Source: Pomacea canaliculata
Taxonomy: Eukaryota; Mollusca; Gastropoda; Architaenioglossa; Ampullariidae
Assembly: GCF_003073045.1 (NCBI RefSeq)
Contig: NC_037598.1
Location: forward strand, 8,091,842 to 8,155,841
Direction of reading: 5' to 3'
DNA length: 64,000 nt
Shown: one piece after another, positions 1 through 12,300 of the stretch
Layout: each line of letters begins with the position of its first letter
How positions within the stretch are numbered: position 1 is the first letter of the stretch
Translations under genes and position numbers: made by a program
The notes under the pieces: generated by a model
Told to the model about the DNA's origin: nothing
Seen by the model: only the letters and a program-made list of their open reading frames with translations
Databases searched by the model: none

Positions 1-1724
1 CAACCTCACTCGACCTTTAAGGTCAAGATCAAATAAGTGTGCCTTCTCATATGTGGCTCTGATAGTTCCTTCATTATCAATCAAAACATGAGTGTTGTGA
101 ATACGTTTCACGTCACTGTCAGGACCCTGAAAATATAATGCCTCATCAAAAGTGATCAAAAACATAAAACATAAACATGTTTAACTCCCTGCCACATTCT
201 AAATCCTTTATTTTTGGACTGCTTCTGCCATATCCAAAAAACTTAGTTCTATGAGTAGTTCTATGACTTTGATGGAAATCATAGCAAGAGGGACAGTTGG
301 TGGTACAGTGGCTCAAGTACCTGTTGCCACAAGAAGAAATGGGTGTCATGGGTTCAGATCTTATCTACAGTCCTCTGCCCTATGAAATTGACATCCTTTT
401 GTAGGGCTGACTATTGGTAGCATTTCCCGGTAATCCAGTTTCTTTCACCCTATGCATATATGTGTGTATGCATTGTGAGAAAGAGGGAGTGTGTCTGTGC
501 TGGTGAATGATTATAAGCTGCATTTGATGCCTGCTTAATGTGTGTCCTCTATCACCTTCATGTATGAGTGAGTTTTATGCAAAGTACTTTGAGCCTGCTT
601 TCGGTGGTGGGAAAATGCATTAAACAAATAAACAGATAATTTAATAATTTATTAATAGTCAAACGAATATTTTTCAATAAATTAAGAATATATAAGCTGC
701 TAACATGCATACAGCTAATACAATGCACATGTTTGTGTGTTTAAAAACAAATTGATCAACCTGTTGAAGGGTCTCATTTTTTTTTTTTAACACTAAAGGT
801 ATAATAAACTTTTAAAACTTTTAAATGCAGATGCACTAAAAGGTGGTTTTTGAAACTTTGCATAAATTAGTATCACTGTGCACTTTTGCATATATATGAA
901 CACACACATGCACGTGTATGTACATGGAAACAAGCCTACACTCTGGCTATTCAATGACCCTTCTAATGCATGCACATTGATTTTAATTTGAAGATTCAAA
1001 CCTTTTGGTGGAAACCACCTATAGAAAGCCAAATACCACTTTCTTGAGCAGCTCTGCAGTACCGTTTCATAATGTCTCCATTTAAACTCTCCGCCATTTC
1101 TACCGTCTGTGATTTTGAATCAGCAATGTAGTCACACGCTTCAGGGAAGAACAACATCTGACAACATATATACAAATTTAGTTCTGGTATATGCATATTT
1201 ATCATAAGTATAATATGAAAACAAAACAAAGAATATGCAATTAAACAACTGAAAATGTTTAAATGAATCAATTTTGATACAAATTGTTCTGTCATGACAA
1301 CTGTTTCTTTAACTCACATATGTTACATTTTAATTTCTCATTCTAAAATTTGTCTTCAGCTACAAGACTACACAGACTCCTAGCTTAATTATTCTTTGGT
1401 CTGCGTATGATTTTCTCAAAATCTATAGTTTCTTTTCTCTTTTTTTATTTGTTTTCTTGTTTCTTGATGTTTTACTATTACCTGAACTCCAAGCTTTTTT
1501 GCCTTGTGTATCAAAGCTTGACAGACCGCAAAGTTTGCCTCTTTGTCAGCAGTACTCGTCATTTGACAGACCCCGACCAAAGGGTTCATCTTTTCTGAGG
1601 ATAGCGGAAAACTATTACTGGCCATATTTGACGTGAACTGTGAAAGAGGCTTTTGGTAGACCCCAACTCTCCTCCTCACAGTCAACCCGCTGCGAAACAG
1701 GTGAGAAGCGGAGAAAAGCTTCAT
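1..1724 (-). CDS. NIT1: Nitrilase homolog 1 (deaminated glutathione amidase), 5' part of gene
   Basis: Three coding exons on the minus strand, in order 1724-1482, 1157-1002 and 126-1, all joined in phase 0; the gene continues past position 1. The 175 codons seen begin with an Arg/Ser-rich, acid-poor leader of about 45 residues that could be a mitochondrial presequence. The nitrilase fold starts at about residue 47 (PLVGVCQMTST). Two of the three nitrilase catalytic residues are visible: Glu87 in LFFPEAC and Lys161 in TYEKAHLFD. The catalytic Cys lies outside the window. NIT1 hydrolyses deaminated glutathione (metabolite repair). Many invertebrates carry NIT1 fused to FHIT as NitFhit; the missing 3' part would decide this. 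A second Met at residue 34 could be a cytosolic start. The 5' end faces KIN, 346 bp away. Confidence 0.9.
298..640 (+). repeat. tRNA-related SINE, family 1
   Basis: Lies in NIT1 intron 2. The head has a pol III A-box-like stretch (gtggtacagtggctcaagt) and, about 40 bp on, a B-box-like ggttcagatctt. A body with a GT-rich stretch follows, then a tail ending near gggaaaatgcattaaacaaataaac. The body and tail resemble a second copy at about 60598-60770. Exact ends and target duplication are not resolved. Confidence 0.7.
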
Positions 1725-2070
1725 GCAAACTGTGTTAAGACGTACACTTTCTAAGTATTGAAGCCTTATAGAAGAAAACGGCTTACAGTGTATACGATAT
1801 CTATATTATTACTTTTAAGAAAGTTATTTTTTCTATTTACTGTTTAATGCTTGCTTTATGTTTGGTCACTTTCACTTTCAACATAGACCTTTGATCGACT
1901 TCTTAAAAATATAACCTTGACCTTTTAAAAAAAGTCGTTTCCGTTTCCTGTTTTGCAAGGGACATAACTATTACCTATAGACTAAGTGATCCTTTATTTT
2001 GTCGGAGTTACTACTTGTTTGATAGAGCGAAAGAAGCGTACCAGAGGGTTTGTATGTATACACAACAGAA
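1725..2070. promoter_or_regulatory. Divergent NIT1/KIN intergenic promoter region
   Basis: These 346 bp separate the start codons of two head-to-head genes, so they must hold both 5' UTRs and probably a shared bidirectional promoter. An ETS-like core (ttccgtttcctg) lies near 1940. No clear TATA box was seen at either expected distance. Promoter function is inferred from arrangement. Confidence 0.6.
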
Positions 2071-5000
2071 ATGGGAAAAGATAAGCCAGGTTTTTTGACT
2101 CCGAAGGCCATTGCAAATCGCATCAAAGCCAAAGGCCTCCAGAAACTGCGATGGTACTGCCAAATGTGCCAGAAACAGTGTCGTGACGAGGTTCGGCATC
2201 ATTTGATTTAAAAAAAAAAAGTTTTTGAATCATTACTTATTGTCGTATGAAATTAATGGGGCTGTAATGTGGTAGTAATTGTCAACAGTAGTTAGGTATA
2301 GCTTTTGCTATTGGTTATTGGAACTATAACAAGCAAGGAAAGGAGAATATTAATAATAAATGCAAAATTTGTATCCTAAGGATTATGCTCTTAACGCATA
2401 ACGAAACATAGACAGCATACGAGGGTCAGGGAAATAAACACATTACATTTGAGCTATAAAAGAATAAACAACCGTACTAAACGAAGAATAAAATCAAATA
2501 TAGAAAACAAAAAGAGGAACCAAATAACAAAAACAAGAGATGAGAGTAACGTGATATTGCAAAAGGAAGGGTGTGAAAAAGGACTAGCATTATGGGAAAT
2601 GTTGTTAGGAGTAATGTTTACAGAAAAGGTGCGTTTTCAGTGCACGTTTAAAGGATTCAATGGTGAGTAGGTGGGGGATATGGAAAGGGAGAGCTAGCTA
2701 GAGTTCCATTGTTTCTCTGCACAGTAACTAAAAATCCTGTGGCCATAAGTTGTTTTGGTGACAGGAAGGGTAAGGAGATAATCATCAGACAAGGAGCGAA
2801 GTTGTCTAGCTGGGACATAAGGGAAGAGCAGTTCAGAGAAATAATCAGGGCACGTGCCAGGAAAGAAATTAAAACAGCACAGACAGTTTATACAGGATAT
2901 GAGAATGGATGGGAAGCAAGTGTAGAAAATGAAGGAGAGGGGTGACTTAATCCTGTCTCTAGACATGCAGTAGAGTTCTGTACTTTCTGGAGTTTGCAAA
3001 GAAGGTATTCAGGGCAGCCAGCAAGCAAGGAGTTGCAGTAATCAAGTCTGGATAAAACAAACACATAGACAAGAGTGTTGGTAGTGCGCGTAGACAGAAT
3101 GTGACGAATGGCGCTGATCTTCCATAGCTCTTAATAGGCAGACTGACAGACAGCTGTAACTTGTTTAGCAAGAGTTATGTCTGCAGTGACAATGAATCCT
3201 AGATTCCTGATGGAGGACACAAAGGTGATGTTGGTTTTGCCCACCTTGATGTGACTTGGTGATCAAACTAGTGAAGATGGATTTATTCTTCTGGAACATA
3301 GGAGTGCTTCTGTTTTATCATCATTGAGTTTAAATTTGTTTGTCCCCATCCAGTCTTTGACTTCATTATACAGACTTCTATGGTTCTGGTAGTAGACTTG
3401 TACACATTCAAAAGATGCATGTGGGAATGATAAAGCAGTAGTAAAGGACAGGTACTTCAAGTGATGATTTGTAGATAATAGCAATGCTACCTCCACGTGT
3501 AAGATGGGGGAATAATTTCAGACAGTAGCCCACTGGAGTAATATCGACACACATGTTGTCGTCGTCTTGCTGTTTAAAGATGCTGCTACACGGGGTTTGG
3601 CAAACACTGTTTTCTTGAAACAGCCTTTTTTCCGTTTGCTGTGTGACATACTCCTCATACCTTATGGGAAACTGTTTTCCATCGTGTTGGGGTTTTAAAA
3701 CTTGCTCTATTTTGGAGACTGGCTTTTCAAAATGGCCACCAAAGCCACAGGCCTGCGCTGTCATGCACAATTTTACTTTTTTGGAAACAAGTTTGCCAGT
3801 GTGGCATCACGCAAGTGAGGAAACTGTTTCCAAAACAGATCATGTACCTGTTTTCCTTGCATTTGGGAAACTGCTGGTTTGACAAACAGGTTTGAAAAAC
3901 GATGCAGACGATGCAGACTGGGTGTTGAAAGCCCAACATGGAGGCAAGTGTTGAGTTGTTGTGTGGGGGGAACATGGCAGTCTTCTGTTCTCATACAACC
4001 ATGTTGAATACTGAGAGTGTTAAAGTACCCATCAAACACTTGGGTGAAAAAACAAATATCTAATAATGTAAATTTTCTGCTATTTCTGCAGAATGGATTT
4101 AAATGCCATATGATGTCAGAGTCACATCAGAGACAGCTCCTGCTGTTTGCTGAAAATCCAGATGAATATGTGGATACATTCTCAAAGTTTGTAGTTTTAT
4201 ACTGTTAAAATGTACAATTAATGATTGTCAACTGAATGTTTGCTCCCTCATAATGTTTTGAAAATCTACAATTAATATTTTTAATCCAGATGCTGATGAA
4301 TGAATACATATTTGTTCAATCAAATAATGTTAAAGTGAAGTGTGCTAAAGTTTGGCACTTGATACATATCTTGGATTAGAATGCTATGTAATATTTACTG
4401 AAAGATATAGTAAAGGAAAATCATATTTCAAGATCATCTTATATTTAGTTTTACCTTTATTGTCTAATATCATGAAGCCTTTTCATATCAAATAGGTTTA
4501 ATATTTTTTCAAATCGATAATAACAACAAGAACATTTGTTTCAGTGACTTATAAAGATTTTGATACAGCATTACCATGAAGATGTTATGTCTTACAGAGA
4601 TTTTGAAGAAGGCTACACAGAACTGTTACATCGCCGCTTTGGCACCAAGCGTGTTCATGCCAACATTGTTTACCAGGAATATATCGCAGACAGGCATCAT
4701 ATTCATATGAATTCCACAATGTGGGAAACACTTACAGACTTTGTAAAGTGGCTGGGAAGAGAAGGTAACTAGGACTAACTAATGAAGGAGAAGATTGTGT
4801 GAGTTTAAATATAATAACTTGAATGTCCTAGAGTACCAAATAGGGATATCATCATTTTGTCCAGTGTCTATGATTGAGGGATAAGAGAACGATGGTAAAT
4901 ATATAAAGACCTTATGATAACTGTTAAATTTTTTGTTGTTGTTGTTGGGTCAAAGGGTCATTTGACCTTGCCATTTTAATAAAAGAAGAACATTCTGAAG

Positions 5001-8000
5001 AAAAATTATTTGGTGATTTATTTTGAAATATAACCTTTCCATTTTTAGAAGTTTAGTGAATCCCAAGTTATCAAGTATGACGACAGAGGTCACTTTTGTT
5101 AACTGTGTTTGAAGATTACTAGCAAAAGAAAATATAATCTTGATTCTTACCAGATTTGAGTCCATGGAAAGAAAAATACATTTCTCTTATCCAGGCAAAT
5201 GTGAAGTTGATTATACAGAAAAAGGCTGGTTTGTGAAATACATTGAACGTGACCCTGAAACCATCAAAAAGCAAGAAGCCATTCGTGCCAAAGAAAAAAT
5301 GGACCTAGATGATCAGGAGCGAACTGCTGAGTTCATTAAGAAACAGATTGAGAGGGCTGCAGAGATGGAGAAGCATCTTGGTCCAGTTGAACACACAGAG
5401 CTGAAGAGGCAAAATGATGGAGAGAAAGGTAGGTTTATTAAGCCACTACATGGTAAAAACTAAACTTTGTCATTGATTTTTAATTCATTTCATGTGGCAT
5501 CATAAAACATAAAAAGGTTTGGTTTGAGAGATTATGCTTAATATTTGGAATTATGGAAAAAAATATTTTTAATTTGTTATGCAGAGAAAGATGTAAAAAA
5601 ATATAAATCTTTAACTATTGATGGTTTTTTTTTTTTAGTGCTTTAAAATAATTTTAACCAGTATATTTTTCTTTCAGTTACATTCAGTATGTCTGCTTCT
5701 AAAAAAGAACAGATTGCGAAGTAAGCAAACATTTTATTTTTGTAAAGCTCATTGAAACTCTATGGCATTCTACAACTGAAAAATATCTAAAATACTTAGC
5801 AACAATTTCTTAACTTTAAAATTTGTTAACTGGTCACCTCTAAACTCTTTTATTTTATGAGATTTTTTAATTTGCCATTTGTAAACACTATAGGTAGTGC
5901 TTATGTTACATTCCCTTATTTATGTTTGTATATGTGTGTGTGTATATATATATACTCTCACATATACACATGCTTATTTTGCTTGCCAATTTTGCAGAAA
6001 AGCTGTTACAGTTGATAATCCCCTTACCATCTCCTCCCAGCCATCCACAAGTAAAATTTCTACAGCTGCTCCTTCCACAGTTTCTGACAAAAAGACTTCA
6101 GAGAAAACTGGTGAGAAGAGAAAGGCTAAATCAGCTCTTGAAGAAATAATAGAAGTAAGCACTTAACTCAGTCTTTGTGGTTTATTCCATATAGAACGAA
6201 TCTCATAACAATTCTTCATGAGAAATATGATTTGTGTAAATTTCAACAGGAAAACCATTTTACTTAAGAGGTTTATTTCAACGGAATTTGTCTAAAGCCC
6301 TTTCTTAAATAGAACATATAGAAACGAGCATTTCACTGTTTGGCAAATTTTTTGCAATGTCTACACTTTTATTATGCAGCAATAATTTTTCTTTAAAATG
6401 ATGCATACTGTGATACACAATTGATATTTGAAAGGTTGAAGAGAAAAAAAAGGAAAAGGAGAAACGCAAGGATTGGTGGCTTCACAAGGGTATTGTTGTG
6501 AAGGTTACACTCAAACGCCTGGGAGAAAAGTACTTCAACAAAAAGGCATACGTTCATGTAAGTGTGGATCATTGTTTTTACTCATGTCGCATTGAGAGAC
6601 AGGTCTTTCGGGTGCAAAAAAAATATCAGGTATAAAAATTTGCTTCACCAGTTTAGCTATTGGGTGACAATATCTTTTATAGCTGTGGGTTTCTTTCTCA
6701 TCTTCTTAATCTTGCAAACTTGTTTTCCAGATTTTATTAAAGCACATTATTTTCAAATGCCTTGATATTCATTGGTATTGTACTGTGTCTTGAACTTTCA
6801 TAATAGAGGGTCCTGAAATCTATCATTATCATCATTTAGAGACAAGGATGGAAATGCATTTTAATGATATACGCATTAAAGGATATACGGATATTAATAG
6901 AGGAGCTTTAAACCATGGGACAACATAAAAAAAAACTTCCAAAAGTAACATGATCTGCCAAGACAGTAGTTTACTTAATTCATATGGTTAATGTTATAAT
7001 TTTTATTACTGTTAGATATGTCAGGGTTGTGCTTGATATATACTTGGGGACAGGATTAAAGAAAGGGAAGGTGTTTTGGTTATTCCATGGACGTTTATTT
7101 ATGGACTGATGTCTGTATGCTGAGACTCACTCTTGGCCTCTTATGAAGTGATCCGCTGTTAGTCTCGGTGAGCCTTAACAAAGAATTTGAATAAACCAGA
7201 AGCTATGTCATCTCATGCCTCATTTTAGTAGTTAATCTGAAATGTGAATAAACTGGATGCTATGTCGTCTAATGCCTCGTTTCAGCAATTAACTGGAAAA
7301 AATCGTCTGCCAGCAGTCCAGGGATATTAGTGCGTGGTTATTCAGTGGCAAAATGCTGGTCATCAAGATGGCAGACTTTATATTGTACTTTGAACTGTTT
7401 ATTAACAAGATAGACAAGCTGCTTCAGCATGGCATCCACCTTCAGATTATTCATGTAATTTCCAACATAACTAGTGTTTAAGAGATTCTTTAACGTTATG
7501 AGCCAGGCTGCTTTTGTGTGATAAGGTCGTTTGGTTAACTGAAACACAAAAATAAAGCTCGAAGAGTTGTGTAGCATAGACTCTGTAAGGGCAGAAAACT
7601 TAAGTGGTTTTATGCATCTGGGGAGTAACTTGTTGAAGGTGGAGGTCCTCCATCCCAAAAGATGGATGTGACTGGGGAAAGAAGTCTGACATCTTTTAAG
7701 TTCATGAATGTATATCTTTATCTACTTGTGTTGTGTAAAAAATGTCTTTGCTATGCTGTAGGAGGTGCAAGACTTGTATACAGGAATCATCAAGATGCTG
7801 AATGGAGGAGATACCCTCAAGGTTGACCAGACACACGTGGAGACAGTTATACCAGCCATTGGTATTGCTAGCAAATACCTTTTTCTTTCAAGTAAAAAAT
7901 TAAGCGTGTCCTGTTACCATTTTAACTGGTTATTATTTGCTTAGAAACTGATTGGTTAAAATGATAATTACTTGTGGGTTTGGCTGAGGAAATTGACATA

Positions 8001-8906
8001 ATTAAATTTTTTAGATAATTAGTAACAGCCATGCATTTGTTTGGGTAGGCAAGACTGTGCTAGTAGTGAATGGAGCCTACAGAGGAGAGGAAGCTGTGCT
8101 GGAGGCCATCGATGAGAAGAATTATTCTTGCACCATCAAACTCAGCAAAGTAAGCATGCTTATCGTCTACTGTTTACCATTGTGCAAACTTTTGCTGCAC
8201 TGATCACATATATTATCACTGACACCATACTGTGTCTGCAGTCTTGCCAAAATCTGCACTTCTTTTACCATCATGTTAGCCATTATTTTTCACAAATACT
8301 TATTTTCTTGTGATTTCACTACTGTTAATGTGTTAGCTCAGAGATGCCCAACCTACGGCCCGCGAAACGTCTGCCCACAGTGCAGGAAATCGGCATGTTA
8401 GTAATAAAAAAAAAAAAACGAAAAAAAAAGAAACGAAAAAAGGGAAGAAGAAGTATTTATCCCCACGTAGGGGCGTTTCCCAATCTTTTTTTCGATGGAC
8501 GAACATTTCGATTCAGTGCTCCGACTTGGTGTCTCTACGATGAGGCCGGACATTCAGAAGTTGGTTTCGGGAAAACAACTTCAAATATCCCACTAATTAC
8601 TACATAATTAATGGTAAGTACAATTTGTTTCTAATAAAAAATGGTATCTGCTCTATTTTTTTTTTCTTTTATGTATTTTTGCTGTGAAGTGGCCCGCGAC
8701 ACGGCTGTCCGAAATGGATATGGCCCGCAGGCCGAAAAAGGTTGGGCATCACTGTGTTAGCTCATTCAGTGCTATTTTAAAATTTATATTCCAGTACTGA
8801 ATTAAATCACTTTTACCATCTTTTGTTTTAAATTCAGGGTTTGTTGAAGGGACGAGTTGTGACAGGAGTTCAGTATGAAGATGTCAGCAAGTTGCATGTT
8901 CCTTGA
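2071..8906 (+). CDS. KIN: Kin17 DNA/RNA-binding protein
   Basis: Ten exons: 2071-2190, 4092-4186, 4598-4764, 5195-5428, 5678-5720, 5998-6154, 6435-6557, 7762-7861, 8049-8149, 8838-8906. They sum to 1209 nt (402 aa; human Kin17 is 393) with every phase consistent. The zinc finger uses Cys30, Cys33, His46 and His52 and is split by intron 1. A Kin17 winged-helix region follows (GTKRVHANIVYQEYI, WETLTDFVKWLGREG). Next comes a Lys/Glu-rich helix, a Ser/Lys-rich linker and C-terminal SH3/KOW-like domains (DKNYSCTIKL-type strands, LKGRVVTGVQYEDVSKL). The family is nuclear and works in DNA replication/repair and with the spliceosome. Exon 1 uses a weak donor (GAG|gttcgg) and exon 2 uses AA|gtttgt. 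Introns 1, 7 and 9 carry transposon remnants. Confidence 0.96.
2694..3580 (-). mobile_element. Non-LTR retrotransposon (CR1/L2/Rex-like LINE) remnant
   Basis: Fragment in KIN intron 1, coding sense on the minus strand. Pieces in order on that strand: an endonuclease-end block (DITPVGYC, TRGGSIAIIYKSSLEV), then a reverse-transcriptase block (VKDWMGTNKFKLNDDKTEAL), then the RT C-terminal region (LVYVFVLSRLDYCNSLLAG) and tail block (PYVPARQLRS, HRIFSYCAEKQWNS). Most of the RT palm is missing between the first two blocks, and later pieces lie in different frames. It is a dead, internally deleted copy. Clade is inferred from C-terminal motifs only. Confidence 0.8.
7079..7343. mobile_element. TIR MITE, family X, copy 1 (with 7-bp target duplication)
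   Basis: Element 7086-7336 (251 bp) in KIN intron 7. It is flanked by direct repeats gttattc at 7079-7085 and 7337-7343. Terminal inverted repeats are about 26 bp: the left begins catggacgtttattta and the right, reverse-complemented, begins cacgcactaatatccc; both then read tggactg. An internal stretch of about 55 bp (gaataaac...atgcctc...ttaa) is tandemly duplicated, which explains the extra length over the copy at 57640. It has no coding capacity, so it is non-autonomous. Confidence 0.85.
8331..8762. mobile_element. hAT-type non-autonomous DNA transposon (MITE) with 8-bp TSD
   Basis: Element 8339-8754 (416 bp) in KIN intron 9. It is flanked by perfect 8-bp direct repeats tgttagct (8331-8338 and 8755-8762). 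The left end reads cagagatgcccaacctacgg; the right end, reverse-complemented, reads cagtgatgcccaaccttttt. Terminal CAG and 8-bp duplications mark the hAT superfamily. Inside are an A-rich Lys-coding run and a T-rich run; no transposase is seen. Confidence 0.93.
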
Positions 8907-9350
8907 CAGGATACATCAACAATATTATGGGACTAAGAAAAGTGTAACACTGACCACAAATACCAAACCCAGTATGGACTGCAAAGCCATCAAGTCAAGC
9001 AACCAGTTTTATAGTGTGAATCTGAGCTATATATCACTAATTCTTGACCAATTGGGTATTTTAACCACTGTTTTATACAAAATAATTTGCATCCATATCC
9101 ATTAAGGAAAATGATAGGTATTTGCTGTTTTTATGTTATCTGTTCCATCACATGGAAAGGAGTCCAGGAAGAAAACATTTACTGCACTCATCAAACATAA
9201 AATACTGTAATTTATTTTACATCAACTTAAGTTAAATCAGTTATTACATTTTTAAATCTTTATTAAACAGACCTTAAGAGACTGTGTCATAACGCATTAT
9301 CACAAAATACATTTTAAAGGTAGGTAGGCAGCAGATTCAGTCAATAAATG
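8907..9350 (+). terminator. KIN 3' UTR and convergent 3'-end zone
   Basis: Downstream of the KIN stop. A plus-strand AATAAA lies at 9343-9348 and a minus-strand AATAAA (for IDH3G) at 9259-9264. If both are used, the two mRNAs overlap tail to tail by roughly 100 bp. Which signals are used cannot be told from sequence alone. Confidence 0.5.
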
Positions 9351-12300
9351 CCTTTATACATTTTTATTTTTCTTGTATGTTTGCAACATAGTGCACTCTT
9401 GAGATAAATCTACAACGGAGAACAAATAATATCACTGGTAGTATCTGTACATACTCAGAAAACACTTTTTTATACATGCAGATGCACACATGCCATACTC
9501 CTTGCACAATAATGGGCAACTGGAACGAAGACAGAGCAGCAAGTTTCTACAATAACCTTCAATTAGCTGTGAAGTTTCATGGGTATCAAATATGAAATAG
9601 TAACATTTCTGCACTTTCCCTTTCTATAATACAGATGAACATCCAGATTATAGGACTCTTGTGCAACTGAAGCATTCAATATAAAAGACCCAGACAGAAG
9701 AAGTGAGAATTGTTAAATGTTTGTAGCCTGAGCCATGACTATGTCTTCAAGCTGCAAAATGAGATGTAAACAAACTACTATTTGGTCTCAACAACTGTGA
9801 GAGTAAGCAGTTCATGACTGAAAGTACAGATGGTATTATACTTATACTATATAGTATTATACTGCATAGGCTGTCTGAAGTGTCTGCTTTTCTGAGCTTG
9901 ATACATTGACTCTGCCATCAGGGTTTATTTTAGATCCTCCAAACTTGTGTTCTTTTCTAGAACAAAACAAAATATAACAATAGGATCAATATAGAGAAGA
10001 GAAATATGATATCAACATAAGGTCACACTTTGTAACCATTCACAAAGATGACAAGGCAAAAGGCTGGTGGTATAAAACAGAATGCATGCAGCTCACAGCA
10101 ACCACTTGCTGCATTCACCTTAGTGTCATACTTACACATTACACTGCAGATCAGATCACTCCTGGTTATCCTCTTCTGTGTGAACAGCATGCGTGAAAAA
10201 TAAATGTCATAACTCCCATGCACACATTTTCAACAGCAATTATAGAGGCATTAAACCAAATCAAACAGCTTTCCTAGTCAGATATCTGTTATAACTGTGG
10301 GAAGGTTGTTGATGATTTTAGTAAAATTTCTACAAACATGAAATAACAAAACACTTTCTATTGCCACTAACACTGCATGGGCATTTGAATTCATACAACA
10401 GTTCTAATCTTCTTTTTTTAACTGTTACTTAAACGACAGATAATCAAATAGGCTGATTAAATGAATATTAATGATTAGCAGCAAATAAGTTTGTAGCCGT
10501 TAAAAAATGTCAAAATTAGTAAGTAAACAAATAGGAAGGTATTTACAACATAACATGCATCCTTATGAGTTATTTGTGAGAAATAAACTACTGCTAAACT
10601 TAAGCAAAATACAATAACTGGCAAAAGAAGAGAACTGTACACCAGACTGCATTCTATGAAGAATTCAGAACACTACCATCAAGAAACATGCATCAAAAAA
10701 TATAACGTCGGCACAAACTAATAGGCTTTCTCTCTATGTGGGGACCACTATACAATTCCTAAACCAATGATACTGACTGAGCCTTGATAAAAGTTGATAA
10801 TTGAACTTTATGAAAGCTGCTGGCTGATGATGATTTATGAGACTTTTACTTAAGGACATGCAGATCTCTAAACGGGTCATTATTTTTGGTCAGAATTTAG
10901 GTCAACTGACATCTGTGTTTTCCCAAAATATCAATTTAAAATGATCAACCATTAAGGCAATGCTAAATACACAGCAATTTTTTTTAAAGCATTATTTGAG
11001 TTTAATTTTATAAAACTGGTTAGCCTAAGAACTGAATTAAGAACTGAAATGTTACACCCAGTTTTTTCACTCTCAACAGCCATTCCTACTAGAACTGCCA
11101 GCAGCCATCTTATACAAATTTTTACATAAGCAACATTGTACATCAGCCTCTTGAGGTATTCCACCAGAAACCTTACAATAATAACTGTTATATAGAAAGA
11201 TGGTTGTTTAGCTTCATTTTACTCTAGATATGCTATTTATCTACCTTTAAGAATCATGGAGTTTTAAATACCATATAGTGTTATTTTTTTTATTGCATTA
11301 CATATTCATAACTGTTAAAATGATTAGTAGAATGAACTACTACATCTATTATTATGGTTAATAAAAATAAAAACAACCAATAAGCATGCATACTAATGAA
11401 AGATGTGAGTCTGGAAAACAATATGAAATTTACAAAGGAAAATTATGGCAGAGCATTTGACACCAAAGTATGCACAGTAATTTACTGAACATAATATAAA
11501 TAACAATTATGTAAGTTACCCTTCAAAGGTCCAAAATCACATCCTAGGAAACAAAATTTAAACAAAAATTCAAATATCTCTCAAAGTTATCAAAACATAT
11601 AGCAAACACACCATGCAATGTCCACCCCTCTCATGATAACATTGGAATGTTGTTTGTAAGCAAAGAGAAAGCGTTCAAAACAGCATTCTGCATCCAGTCA
11701 CGTTAATATATATATAACCAGGCAAGTGAATAAGTCAGTTAAAAGTAAAATTAATGTAAAAGATGAATAGAACATGAAATACAAATGACTTCAAGAAACA
11801 TCAAATCTTTTACAGCCATTAAAAGAAGTCAAATTTAGTCATTAAGTAGTAATCATAAACTAAATGTATGAGCAAAAGAGGTGAGAAGTGTAAAATGCAA
11901 AGTCATTCATTGTAATTGTGAATGTGGTTAAGTCAAAGACTAAAACTGAAAAAAGAACCTCCCCATAAGCTACAAGTTGAATGATCTATTAAGATTAGTT
12001 TCACATGAACGATAATATTCAAGTGAACCTCACACAAATTCAAAATCTTTTCTTCATATACACAGGCATTCTTGTATGCATGTATACACGGTTGTACATA
12101 CACAGAATGTCTGTGCATACATATTAAATTATACCCCACAAAATAAATTTCTTTGTTAAATAAACATTATTAGTGAAAAATTTGTAAAAACATCTTTGAA
12201 ATGTACAAGAGTGGAATTGGAGAAAAACCTCATGCAGTAAACTTCAGTAAATCATGTATCCAAAAAAACAGAAGATCTGATAATAATGCACCTACTTAGA

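Noticed and set aside
7338-7658. 106-codon open frame, minus strand, beside the MITE in KIN intron 7
   Set aside because: Somewhat protein-like wording but no recognised family, no splice support and inside an intron. Perhaps a decayed repeat.
8344-8607. Lys-rich open frame on the plus strand
   Set aside because: Lies entirely inside the hAT MITE; the Lys run comes from an A-rich tract.
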